Positions 1-8,072 of a stretch of DNA of 64,000 nucleotides are shown piece by piece (positions within the stretch are counted from its first letter, which is position 1; every line of letters begins with the position of its first letter). The translations under genes and the position numbers were made by a program. The notes under the pieces were generated by a model that was given only the letters and a program-made list of their open reading frames with translations, was not told where the DNA came from and searched no databases. The DNA is from JAFGCY01 sp964609245. Lineage in GTDB: Bacteria > 4484-113 > JAFGCY01. Location: the NCBI GenBank assembly GCA_964609245.1, contig CAZSSB010000011.1:1-64000 (forward strand), written 5' to 3'.

Positions 1-860
1 TCGGTTCCAGCAGATTGTGCCGTGCCAGGGATCCAGGCGCTTCCGCCCTGCAGGAGCCACTCGTTGTACTGGTCGTAGTAGTCGAAGTACTCCCGCATCA
101 TATCGATCTCATGCGGCTCCGGTGGCGGCTCTGCGCCGGTGTCGATGCGGTACTTGATGTCGCTGAACTTGCTTATCTCTTCATTGGTCCAGAGATCCTC
201 TGGTGCATCCATGAATGCTGGCAGTTCGCCCGGCTGCTCGGCCGGCTGCTCGCCGGGCTGTTCACCCGTGCCGCCACGGGGGGGGGCTGTTCCGGCACCA
301 CCGCCACCGCCGCCCGCGGGGGGCTCACCGGTACCCGCCGGTGGCTGGCCGGGCAGACCCGCGCCCTCGGGCGGCTGCTCGCCCGTGCCCTCGCCCGGCG
401 GCGGCTCCTCGCCCTCGACTGGAGCTGCTTCATCCATGGCGGGTTCGACGCCCGGCACTTCCGTTGCCTGCGCGTAGTCGTACTCCGTCTCCACCACGGT
501 GGCCAGCCGTCCGCGCTCGGATTCCGGCACCTCGCGCACCTCGCCGTTCGCCACCGACCAGACGTACTCCAGATCGCGGTTGTCCGGGTTGTCGACCACG
601 GCGTAGACGTAGTAGTCCTCACCGGGATAAACGTCGCCGGTTTCCATGCTCATCAGCATGATCACCACCGGAGGATCCTCGTCCGTGCGGGCCTCCTCCG
701 GATTGACCTGCTGCTGACCCCGCGCACCGCGGGCGCTGGCCTCGTAGTTGTCGTCGTAACTCCCGCTGCCGGTGCTGATATTGGTGGGAGTGCTGCTGCT
801 GGTACACGCAGTGGCCGCAACGAGCAACACGCAGAGGATGAAAAGACTGATCCGCCTCAT
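1..860 (-). CDS. Lipoprotein with Pro/Gly-rich linker (C-terminus beyond window)
   Basis: The frame is open from an ATG at 860 to the left edge, giving 286 visible residues. It starts with a basic n-region (MRR) and a hydrophobic core ending in AATAC, so Cys19 is a plausible lipidation site for export to the envelope. Residues 62-125 read like a PKD/Ig-like fold (DNPDNRDLEYVWSVANGEV). Residues 148-212 are a Pro-, Gly- and Glu-rich low-complexity linker with GEQP repeats, followed by an acidic and aromatic segment. An AAGG lies about 9 nt before the start, and a TATCAT hexamer further upstream could be the -10. I do not recognise the family; a surface or periplasmic role is inferred from the signal only. 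Confidence 0.7.
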   Translation of the reverse strand, partial: MRRISLFILCVLLVAATACTSSSTPTNISTGSGSYDDNYEASARGARGQQQVNPEEARTDEDPPVVIMLMSMETGDVYPGEDYYVYAVVDNPDNRDLEYVWSVANGEVREVPESERGRLATVVETEYDYAQATEVPGVEPAMDEAAPVEGEEPPPGEGTGEQPPEGAGLPGQPPAGTGEPPAGGGGGGAGTAPPRGGTGEQPGEQPAEQPGELPAFMDAPEDLWTNEEISKFSDIKYRIDTGAEPPPEPHEIDMMREYFDYYDQYNEWLLQGGSAWIPGTAQSAGT

Positions 861-924
861 TGGTTTGCGCCTTCCGTTCCTGATTCCCTGTGACACATTA
901 AATGATAACAATGCCCCGGACGCA

Positions 925-1824
925 TCACAAGGTTCGCTTGTTCGCCACCAAGCATATCATGTCTCCGATCCGCTGGTTGACGGGGCAGGGGATGCCCCGG
1001 CGCCCCCCGGTCGCGGCCACCGCGAGGTTCAGGTAGTTGATCTCCGTCTCGCGCCCCGCGCGCAGATCCTCGCGCATCGAACTGCTGTTGGCGGCCGTTT
1101 CGTCGATCAGCCGTACCAGATCGCGAAACAGATGCTCGCCAGTATAGCCCCAGCGCTCCCCAAGCTCCGCCGCGGCGACGCCCGCCACTTCTGCCAGCAG
1201 GCCCCGTATCAGCCGCGATTCCCCGGCGTTTGCCAGCTCCCCATTGGGACAGTCGAGCAGCGCCGTCAGCGGGTTTACGACACAGTTCAGCGCCAGCTTG
1301 TGCCACATCCGCGTCCCGATCTCCTCCTTGGCGCCCGCCACCAGCCACGGGGTGGTCAGGACGCCAGTCAGCTCCGGCGCCCGGTCACGGATGCCTCCCA
1401 GTGGCCCCATGACCAGCCTGCTGGTTGCGGTCGCCCGCAGCACGGCACCGTCGATCCTGGCGCCGCCGTAGAGCAGGCCGAGGTGAACCGGGCATGTGTG
1501 CAGCCCATTGGCGACCACCAGCACCTGCCAATCACGATCCCTGAGCGCGCCGACCACGCCCCCCACCTGCGGAGCCTTGACCGCAACGATTGCCCAGTCG
1601 AGCTCCGCCGGAAAAGCGGAGGCGTCATCGACCAGCTCCCACTGGTCCCCAGCAAACTCCAGGTCGGCGCCCCCGATTTTGCAGCGCAGGGACGTCAGAG
1701 CGCGCCGCCGCGCCTTATCCCGCTCCGCCCAGTGGAAACGCTGGCCGTTCTGCGCCAGCGTCGCCGCCAGCAGGCTGCCAACCGCGCCGGCCCCCACCAG
1801 TCCGATACGCGACTCAGCCACCAT
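925..1824 (-). CDS. panE: 2-dehydropantoate 2-reductase family protein
   Basis: NADPH-dependent reduction of ketopantoate to pantoate for coenzyme A synthesis is the family's typical role. The 299-residue length is normal. The N-terminal Rossmann glycine motif GAGAVGS is at residues 11-17. The C-terminal half has KLALNCVVNPLTALL, matching the family's K-x3-N-x3-NPLTAL, and SSMREDLRAGRETEINYLN, matching SSM-x2-D-x3-GR-x-TE. The start overlaps the end of the upstream helicase gene by 11 bases, so the two are probably translationally coupled. Paralogues in this family reduce other 2-oxo acids, so the exact substrate is inferred. A coaE gene lies about 12 kb away but is not part of the same operon. 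Confidence 0.87.
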   Translation of the reverse strand: MVAESRIGLVGAGAVGSLLAATLAQNGQRFHWAERDKARRRALTSLRCKIGGADLEFAGDQWELVDDASAFPAELDWAIVAVKAPQVGGVVGALRDRDWQVLVVANGLHTCPVHLGLLYGGARIDGAVLRATATSRLVMGPLGGIRDRAPELTGVLTTPWLVAGAKEEIGTRMWHKLALNCVVNPLTALLDCPNGELANAGESRLIRGLLAEVAGVAAAELGERWGYTGEHLFRDLVRLIDETAANSSSMREDLRAGRETEINYLNLAVAATGGRRGIPCPVNQRIGDMICLVANKRTL

Positions 1825-4570
1825 CAGCCTCCAGGCGCCGGCTGGAATCGTCCGTGGTCTGTCCCTGCTTCATGAACTCCGCGGCATTGCGCAGACAGGC
1901 CCGGTAGCCGTCGCGGATGATCCGGGGGCCGGGCAGGCTCTCGATGAACGCACTGCCGTAGCTGGCGCTGGCGGCCCGGCTGTCGAGCAGGAACACGCAG
2001 CCGCGATCGGTCTTCGTGCGAATCAGCCGGCCGAAGCCCTGCTTGAGCTGCATCACCGCCTGCGGCAGGCTGTAGCGACGGAAGCTGTCGCCGCCCTCGG
2101 CCTGGATCGCCTGCTGGCGGCCGGCGTGGATCGGATCGCGGAAGTTGGCGAAGGGCAGCTTGGCCAGCACCACACAGGTCAGCGCCTCGCCCGCCACGTC
2201 GAACCCCTCCCAGAAGCTGCGCGTCGCCAGCAGCACCTTGTCGCCCTCCCGGCGAAACCGCTCGCTCAGCTCCGCGCGCGTACCGCTGACGCCCTGAACG
2301 AGGACGCGTCGCTCCGCGGCGTGGGCCGCCAGTTGCTCCGCGATGTGATTGAGATCGCGGTAGCTGTTGAACAGCACCAGCACTCCGCGCGGGAAGGAGT
2401 CCATCACACCGCCAACTACTTCCTCGAGCTGCAGCAGATACCGGTCACGCTCGTTGCCGGTCGGCCCGGCCAGATCGGTGGCCACCAGCAGCAGCGACTG
2501 CCTGGCGAAGTCGAAGGGGCTGTCAAGCTGCAGCCAGGTGGTGAACCCGACCGTCTCCGGGCTGAAACCCAGGCTCTCCTGCAGGTAGTCGAAGCGGTCG
2601 CGAACGGTGAGCGTGGCTCCGCAGAGGATCACGCAGTCTCGTCCGCCCAGCAGTCCCTGGAAGACCGGCCCGACGTGCAGCGGCGCCGTGCGGTAATCCC
2701 AGCTGGTGTCGCCACCGGCCGGCCGGCAGTTGAACCAGGTGATCGCGTCGGTGTCATCGGGTCGCCAGTGAGCCAGCGCGCTTTCGGCCTCGGCCAGATC
2801 GATCGAGACGGCCTGCAACTCCATCTGCAGGTAGTCGTCGTCGATGTACAGGTCCGATTCCTCTTCGCCGAACAGCAGCTTGAGCGCCGAGGTCAGCTGC
2901 CGCATCCGGCTGAGTACGGCATGCAGCCGCGCGGCGAGCTTGGCCAGCAGGTCGAGCACCTGCCGCTGGCCCGCGCTGGCCGTCGGCGGGGTCAGCTGCG
3001 AGGAGTTGGTGGCCGAGACGTGCCCCTTGTCCGCGGCCTGGCTGACCAGACTGCTGATCTGATCACGGACCTCGACGCTCAACCTCACCCACTCCGGCAG
3101 CGACGTCGCCCCCTCCTGGATCTCGCCCAGCGCTGCGCGCCACTGCTCGTCGATGCTCGCCGCCGCCAGGCTGAGCCGCTTGCTCACCAGTTCGTGCTGC
3201 AGCACCGCCAGGATCCGGTTGGCGAGGTCGATCGGCGTCTGATGGGTCACTTCCAGCGTGTTCTGGCTGGTGATCGCGCTCTCGAGGTTATGCGCCTCAT
3301 CGAAGACGATCGCCGCGCTGCGCGTGACCACGTTGTCCGCGTCCTGATCGAGCGGATTGAACAGCGAGAACACCAGCGCGTGGTTCACGACCGCGATGTG
3401 GCTGCCCATCGCCGCGGCGCGCCGGTCGAAGTAGTGGCAGTTCGTCTTGAACTCGCAGCGGTCGCCGAGGCAGGTCTGGAAGCGGCAGTCGATGCCGCCC
3501 AGCAGCCGCGCCCGCTCGGGCTGGCTCAGTCCCGCCGGTGAGGGCAGGGCGTCGAAGTCCTCCTGGGGCCGGCCGTCGAAAGCCAGCAGCAGGCGCAGGA
3601 TCATCAGCAGGCCGGCCTCCCCACCGCCCGCCGCGTCCCGCGCCCAAGCGCGGTTGCCCGCGCTCAGCGACAGCCACGTTTCCTTGAGCCGCTTGAGGCA
3701 CAGGTAGTGCTCGCGTCCCTTGAGCAGCGTGATCCTCAGCTCCAGCGCATCCAGGATCTCCAGCAGCCGCGGGATGTCCTGCTCCACAAGCTGCTGCTGT
3801 AGGTTGATCGTGTTGGTGCTGACCAGGCAGAGCTTGCCGTGCTGGGCGGCGTGGATCGCCAGGGGAAGCAGATACGCCAGTGACTTGCCGACGCCCGTGC
3901 CGGCCTCGACCACCAGCGGTCGCGAGTCGCTGAGCGCTTGCTCAACCGCCTGCGCCATCTCGATCTGCTGCGGACGATCCTCGTACTCCGCGAAGGCGCG
4001 CTCCAGGGACTCACGCGCCGCGAAGACGCGCTCCAGCATGTCCGCGGCCACTTCCTGCGCGCCGGCCGCGCCACCGCTGCGCGCCGGCGGGAAGTAGCGA
4101 GCCAGGTCAACCGCGCCGGCCGCCGGCAGATCCAGCACGTCGTGCCGGCGGTGCAGCTCGTGCACGAAGCAGCCCAGCCGCGACTCCAGTCCCCACTCCT
4201 GGACCAGCTGGCAGATCTGAGCCAGCAGATCGTCGGCAATCGACGCCAGGCCGGCCACCACCGCCGCGGCCAGCCCCTCCATTGCCTCCAGGGACTCCGC
4301 CGGAGCCTGGTCGAACAGGTAGGCCAGGTCTCGTATGTGCCAGACCGCAGTCGGCCCGCCCGGCCACTGAGCCCGCAGCTCGGTCATCGCGGCTGAAGTC
4401 GGCCGGCCCCCCGCGACGACCACTGCGGTCTCGGCGGCCTTCTCGACTGGCTCGCACAGCTGCGCCAATCCCTTGAAGCTGACATCGCCTTGCACCTGGC
4501 CGCCCAACAGGCGCGCCTTGCCGCTGAGGCGACGGCCGGAGGTCAGCCTGATCAGCAGACACCGATCCAC
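1814..4570 (-). CDS. dinG: DinG/XPD-family ATP-dependent DNA helicase
   Basis: A superfamily 2 Fe-S helicase of 918 residues. Visible motifs are Walker A (EAGTGVGKS), four cysteines in the iron-sulphur segment (CRFQTCLGDRCEFKTNC), DEAH (VFDEAHNLE) and a C-terminal motif VI (QGFGRLIRTKTDRG). The first roughly 190 residues resemble the spacing of a DnaQ-type exonuclease but lack its DxE motif, so that domain looks degenerate. The start is taken as GTG at 4570 because TACAAT ends exactly 6 nt before it, fitting the leaderless pattern seen elsewhere in this window. An in-frame TTG at 4648 is the alternative. The role is unwinding DNA, R-loops or replication intermediates in repair; the physiological substrate cannot be told from sequence. 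Confidence 0.88.
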   Translation of the reverse strand: MDRCLLIRLTSGRRLSGKARLLGGQVQGDVSFKGLAQLCEPVEKAAETAVVVAGGRPTSAAMTELRAQWPGGPTAVWHIRDLAYLFDQAPAESLEAMEGLAAAVVAGLASIADDLLAQICQLVQEWGLESRLGCFVHELHRRHDVLDLPAAGAVDLARYFPPARSGGAAGAQEVAADMLERVFAARESLERAFAEYEDRPQQIEMAQAVEQALSDSRPLVVEAGTGVGKSLAYLLPLAIHAAQHGKLCLVSTNTINLQQQLVEQDIPRLLEILDALELRITLLKGREHYLCLKRLKETWLSLSAGNRAWARDAAGGGEAGLLMILRLLLAFDGRPQEDFDALPSPAGLSQPERARLLGGIDCRFQTCLGDRCEFKTNCHYFDRRAAAMGSHIAVVNHALVFSLFNPLDQDADNVVTRSAAIVFDEAHNLESAITSQNTLEVTHQTPIDLANRILAVLQHELVSKRLSLAAASIDEQWRAALGEIQEGATSLPEWVRLSVEVRDQISSLVSQAADKGHVSATNSSQLTPPTASAGQRQVLDLLAKLAARLHAVLSRMRQLTSALKLLFGEEESDLYIDDDYLQMELQAVSIDLAEAESALAHWRPDDTDAITWFNCRPAGGDTSWDYRTAPLHVGPVFQGLLGGRDCVILCGATLTVRDRFDYLQESLGFSPETVGFTTWLQLDSPFDFARQSLLLVATDLAGPTGNERDRYLLQLEEVVGGVMDSFPRGVLVLFNSYRDLNHIAEQLAAHAAERRVLVQGVSGTRAELSERFRREGDKVLLATRSFWEGFDVAGEALTCVVLAKLPFANFRDPIHAGRQQAIQAEGGDSFRRYSLPQAVMQLKQGFGRLIRTKTDRGCVFLLDSRAASASYGSAFIESLPGPRIIRDGYRACLRNAAEFMKQGQTTDDSSRRLEADGG

Positions 4571-4576
4571 TGCACC

Positions 4577-4582
4577 ATTGTA
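4577..4582 (-). promoter_or_regulatory. -10 hexamer TACAAT for the dinG-panE pair
   Basis: Read on the minus strand, TACAAT is followed by GGTGCA and then GTG. Transcription would begin at or next to the start codon. No SD sequence and no convincing -35 are seen. Confidence 0.45.
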
Positions 4583-4697
4583 GAGTAATGCGGCGCCCCG
4601 CGGCCTGCGCGGCGTGGCATAATGGAAAGCGGATACGAACCGTACCAACTACCAGTGGCCCGGGGCGAATGAAGCGGCCGCCACGAGAGGAGAAGGC

Positions 4698-5864
4698 ATG
4701 TCTACTGAGAGAAGCGGCGAGCGCTCGCTCGCGATAATGTACGAGGGGCCCGGCGGCTACGTCTGGGTCAAGCAGCTGGAGCACGGCGGTCAGCGCGGCG
4801 CGCTGCTGTACTTCGCCAACCCGGACCCGCGCAAGCTGCATGCCGTCGACGTGGTGGGCATGCAGGAACTGGAAGCCGGCGTCGCCGCGATCGAGGCGGC
4901 CGCGGCGGAGCTCTCGTTCTGCGTGATCCACGGCGCCTACGACCCGGTTCACGCGGGAGCCGACATCACCCAGTTCGCCGGGGACTGCGACTACGCGGCG
5001 ATCAAGGAGCACCTCGATCGCGGCACGGCGCTTGATGTCCGGTTCAAAGCGCTGTGGCCGAAGCTGCGCACCGTGGCGATCCTCTGCGGCGACCGCTACG
5101 GCGGCAGCGTCGAGTGGCCGCTGTTCGCCCAGTGGGCGGTCTGCGACGACAAGACGCGCCTGCAGTTCAGCGAGGTGCATCTTGGCATCGTTCCAGGTTG
5201 GAACGGCATCCTGAACGTGATGCTCAAGTCTTCCGCCGACAATGGGCTCTACATGGGTCAGACCGGCAACGCCGTCGATGCCCACGACCTGCAGCGGATC
5301 GGTCTGGTGCAGAGCCTGAGCGCCACGCCGGATCCCCCGGACCGGCGGTCCACCCCTCCGGAGCAGTGGCCGGGCCTCTGGGCGGCCCATGCCGGGCAGT
5401 GCCAGCACATGCTGCTGGAGGCCGCGCTCGACCTCGCGACAGCTGAGGCAGAGCCAAGTAGGGGAGACGCGCCCAGACTCGTGTCGGCGGAGGAGCATGA
5501 GGAGGAGCTGCGCAGACGCACCGATCCAGAGCCATATCGCGCGCTTCAGGCCGAGATTGCGCAGCAGGCATCGGCCCTGGGTGCCGAGCCCAGCAAGGAT
5601 GACCTCAAGGCGCTGATCAGGACGGTCAACAAGCGGCTTGGCGAGCTCGGCAAGCCGCTCGCTCCCGAGGCGGTTCGCAAGCTCGCCGACTACGCCGCCC
5701 GCTGGGGCGCTAAGCCCTACGACCAGCTGCTGGCCGGCTTCGCCGAGGCGGCCCAGGAGGAAGCGGATCTCTGCGACGAGTTGATGCACACCGACCATCG
5801 CCGCATCGGTATCAACGCAATCCTCTCCCGCAAGCCCGAGGAGCGAGTACCGGTCTTTGACTAG
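4698..5864 (+). CDS. Enoyl-CoA hydratase/isomerase (crotonase) family protein
   Basis: A 388-residue crotonase-fold protein, longer than the usual 260 because of a C-terminal helical extension from about residue 235. The first oxyanion-hole segment is HAGADITQF. The second region reads GDRYGGSVEWPL, followed by LQFSEVHLGIVPGWNGI, which matches the PE-x-x-LG-x-x-PG-x-G block. The catalytic glutamate position is therefore plausible, but the substrate cannot be assigned. Length and C-terminal extension recall ring-opening hydrolases such as 6-oxocyclohexene-carbonyl-CoA hydrolase, though the similarity is not strong. A clear SD (GAGGAGAAGGC) precedes the ATG. It lies just upstream of a membrane Fe-S oxidoreductase that could take electrons from acyl-CoA oxidation. 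Confidence 0.8.
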   Translation: MSTERSGERSLAIMYEGPGGYVWVKQLEHGGQRGALLYFANPDPRKLHAVDVVGMQELEAGVAAIEAAAAELSFCVIHGAYDPVHAGADITQFAGDCDYAAIKEHLDRGTALDVRFKALWPKLRTVAILCGDRYGGSVEWPLFAQWAVCDDKTRLQFSEVHLGIVPGWNGILNVMLKSSADNGLYMGQTGNAVDAHDLQRIGLVQSLSATPDPPDRRSTPPEQWPGLWAAHAGQCQHMLLEAALDLATAEAEPSRGDAPRLVSAEEHEEELRRRTDPEPYRALQAEIAQQASALGAEPSKDDLKALIRTVNKRLGELGKPLAPEAVRKLADYAARWGAKPYDQLLAGFAEAAQEEADLCDELMHTDHRRIGINAILSRKPEERVPVFD

Positions 5865-5881
5865 CAGTGGAGGTGGCAGGC

Positions 5882-5966
5882 GATTGCCGCCGAGATTCTG
5901 CGTCGGCTATAATCGCCCCTGAGTTCACGGTATGCCGTGCACTTGACGCAGAATCTTGCGGCAGTC
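5882..5966. repeat. Long imperfect inverted repeat flanking a promoter
   Basis: The arm at 5894-5904 (GATTCTGCGTC) is the exact reverse complement of 5945-5955. Outside a small internal mismatch the pairing resumes (GCCGC with GCGGC) and continues weakly to 5882 and 5966. The roughly 40-nt interior holds TATAAT and the 5926-5939 dyad. It could be a two-site operator or an RNA/DNA cruciform. Confidence 0.6.
5884..5913 (+). promoter_or_regulatory. Promoter for the Fe-S oxidoreductase gene
   Basis: TTGCCG at 5884-5889 and a perfect TATAAT at 5908-5913, with an 18-nt spacer. The -35 and spacer overlap the left arm of a long inverted repeat. A second small dyad, CACGG-TATG-CCGTG (5926-5939), lies just downstream of the predicted transcription start. 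Confidence 0.6.
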
Positions 5967-6015
5967 GGGCATGGCGGCCGGGCGTGACTACACGCCTATT
6001 TCACGGGGGAGCCGG

Positions 6016-8040
6016 ATGAGCAGCTTGTTGGTTGTCTACCTGGTCGTTCTGCTGGTCAGCCTCGGCTGGTTTGCTGTCACTGTCTCGCGGCGCCTGCGGG
6101 TGCTGGCCTGGGGACGTTCCGCTGACGCGCGCGGCAACGTTGATCGCCGGATCGGCGGAGTGCTCAAGTACGTATTCGGGCAGTGGCGCCTGCTGCACGG
6201 CGATGTAGCCGCCGGCCTGATGCACTTCCTGATCTTCTGGGGCTTCCTCGTCGTGTTGCTCAACACGGCGCATTTCCTGATCCAGGGACCGGTCGCCGAC
6301 TTCGAACTACCGCTGCTGGGCCGCGAGGCCTGGCTCGGTCGCGCGTACCTGACGCTGCGGGACTTGTTCGAATTGCTCGTCCTCATCGCCGTCGGTTATG
6401 CCGGCTGGCGGCGACTGGTCACCAAACCGCGCCGACTGGAACTCAGCACTGAGGCATTGCTGATCCTGGGCCTGATCGCGATCCTGATGCTCACGGACTT
6501 CGTGATGGGCGGCGCTGAGCGCGCCATGGCCGCTGTCTCCGCGCAGTGGTACTCACCCGCCGAGCTGCTGGTCGGCTCGTGGCTGAGCGGCCTCGGCCGG
6601 TCCGCCCTGCTGATCACACACTCCATCTGCTGGTGGGTGCATCTGGTCAGCCTGCTGTTCTTCCTCAACCTCCTGCCGCTGGGCAAGCATTTCCACGTGC
6701 TGCTTTCCCTTTTCGGCGTGTACTTCCGCAATCTCAGTCCCGCCGGCGAACTCGGCAAGGTCGACTTCGAGGACGACGAGGCTGAGGAGTACGGGGCCAG
6801 CCAACTGCGCCACCTGACCTGGAAGAACCTGCTCGACGCCTACAACTGCACCGAGTGCGGCCGCTGCGACTACTTCTGCCCGGCCAACCAGACCGGCAAG
6901 GAGCTGAGCCCGCGCCACATCATCATCGGCACTCGCGATCGCGTGCGCGACTGCCAGCCGGCGATCCTGAAGGCGCTGGGCACCACGACCAATGGTGATG
7001 CCGACCCGCCCGCACCGGAGGAGGGCCAGCCGGCGTTCGTGGGTGAGGTGCATACAGACCAGGCGCTCTGGGCGTGTACAACCTGCGGCGCCTGCGACAC
7101 CCACTGCCCGCTGTTCATCGAACACGTCGAGCCGATCGTCGAGATGCGGCGGCACCTGGTGCTGGAGGAGGAAGGCCGCTTCCCCAAGGAACTGGTTGCC
7201 ACCTTCAACGGGCTCGAGCGCCAGGGCAATCCGTGGGCGATCGGCGCTCACGAGCGTCTCAACTGGGCCGAGGGGCTTGAAGTACCGACGCTCAGCGACA
7301 ATCCCGGTGCGGAGTACGTCTACTACGTCGGCTGCATGGCGTCCTTCGACGAGCGCAACAAGGCGACCGCCCGCGCGCTGGTGGAGCTGCTCAGGCATGC
7401 CGGCGTCAGCTTCGCCGTGCTGGACGCCGAAACGTGCTGCGGGGATCCCGCGCGCCGCACAGGCAACGAGTATCTGGCCCAGGCGCTGATCGAGATGAAC
7501 GCCGAGCAGTTCAAAGAGGGTGGGGTGAGGAAGGTGGTCACGGCTTGCCCGCACTGCTTCAATACGCTCAAGCACGAGTACCCGCAGTTCGGCATCGAGT
7601 TCGATGAGGTACTGCACCATGGCACGCTGCTGGCGCGCCTGCTGACCGCCGGCAAACTCAGCCCCCAACAGGAGCATCCCCAGCAGCGGATCGTGTTCCA
7701 CGATTCGTGCTATCTGGGCCGCTATAACTCGATCTACTACCAGCCGCGCGACGTATTGCGCAGCGTCCGCGGCGTCCAACTGGCGGAGGCCGTCTTCAGT
7801 CGCGACAAGGGCTACTGCTGCGGGGCCGGCGGCGGCATGATGTTCATGGAGGAGACCGAGGGCCAGCGCGTCAATCACTGGCGCTACGGGCAACTCAAGG
7901 CCAGTGGCTCAGCTGGCATCGCGGTGGCCTGCCCGTTCTGCATGGTGATGCTGGACGACGCCGCCAAGGACCTCGATGGCGACGGGGGCCTGCCGGTGGA
8001 GGACATCGCCGTCACACTGCGCCGGGCGGTGCTGGGCTAG
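6016..8040 (+). CDS. Membrane-bound Fe-S oxidoreductase, HdrD/DUF224 type (putative ETF:quinone oxidoreductase)
   Basis: 674 residues. The N-terminal ~240 residues hold about five to six membrane helices resembling a NarI/cytochrome b-type domain. Two ferredoxin-type 4Fe-4S motifs follow (CTECGRCDYFCP and CTTCGACDTHCP), then two CCG domains with ETCCGDPARR, CPHCF, HDSCYLGRYN and GYCCGAGGG. This layout is known from membrane oxidoreductases thought to pass electrons from electron transfer flavoprotein to menaquinone. No etf genes are visible here, so the partner is inferred. The ATG at 6016 is chosen because GGGGGAG lies just upstream and the signal-like helix starts there; an ATG at 5971 is less likely. 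The crotonase gene upstream fits a link to acyl-CoA oxidation. Confidence 0.85.
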   Translation: MSSLLVVYLVVLLVSLGWFAVTVSRRLRVLAWGRSADARGNVDRRIGGVLKYVFGQWRLLHGDVAAGLMHFLIFWGFLVVLLNTAHFLIQGPVADFELPLLGREAWLGRAYLTLRDLFELLVLIAVGYAGWRRLVTKPRRLELSTEALLILGLIAILMLTDFVMGGAERAMAAVSAQWYSPAELLVGSWLSGLGRSALLITHSICWWVHLVSLLFFLNLLPLGKHFHVLLSLFGVYFRNLSPAGELGKVDFEDDEAEEYGASQLRHLTWKNLLDAYNCTECGRCDYFCPANQTGKELSPRHIIIGTRDRVRDCQPAILKALGTTTNGDADPPAPEEGQPAFVGEVHTDQALWACTTCGACDTHCPLFIEHVEPIVEMRRHLVLEEEGRFPKELVATFNGLERQGNPWAIGAHERLNWAEGLEVPTLSDNPGAEYVYYVGCMASFDERNKATARALVELLRHAGVSFAVLDAETCCGDPARRTGNEYLAQALIEMNAEQFKEGGVRKVVTACPHCFNTLKHEYPQFGIEFDEVLHHGTLLARLLTAGKLSPQQEHPQQRIVFHDSCYLGRYNSIYYQPRDVLRSVRGVQLAEAVFSRDKGYCCGAGGGMMFMEETEGQRVNHWRYGQLKASGSAGIAVACPFCMVMLDDAAKDLDGDGGLPVEDIAVTLRRAVLG

Positions 8041-8072
8041 TCTGGCCGGCAACACGGACACACGAAGCAGGC

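Noticed and set aside
288..297. G-run that might be a frameshift in the first lipoprotein gene
   Set aside because: The reading frame continues through it to a sensible C-terminal segment.
772..1875. 367-codon plus-strand frame opposite panE
   Set aside because: Antisense to panE, no domain.
1496..3541. 681-codon plus-strand frame opposite dinG
   Set aside because: It is antisense to a helicase with clear motifs; the product is Arg/Gln/His-rich with no domain.
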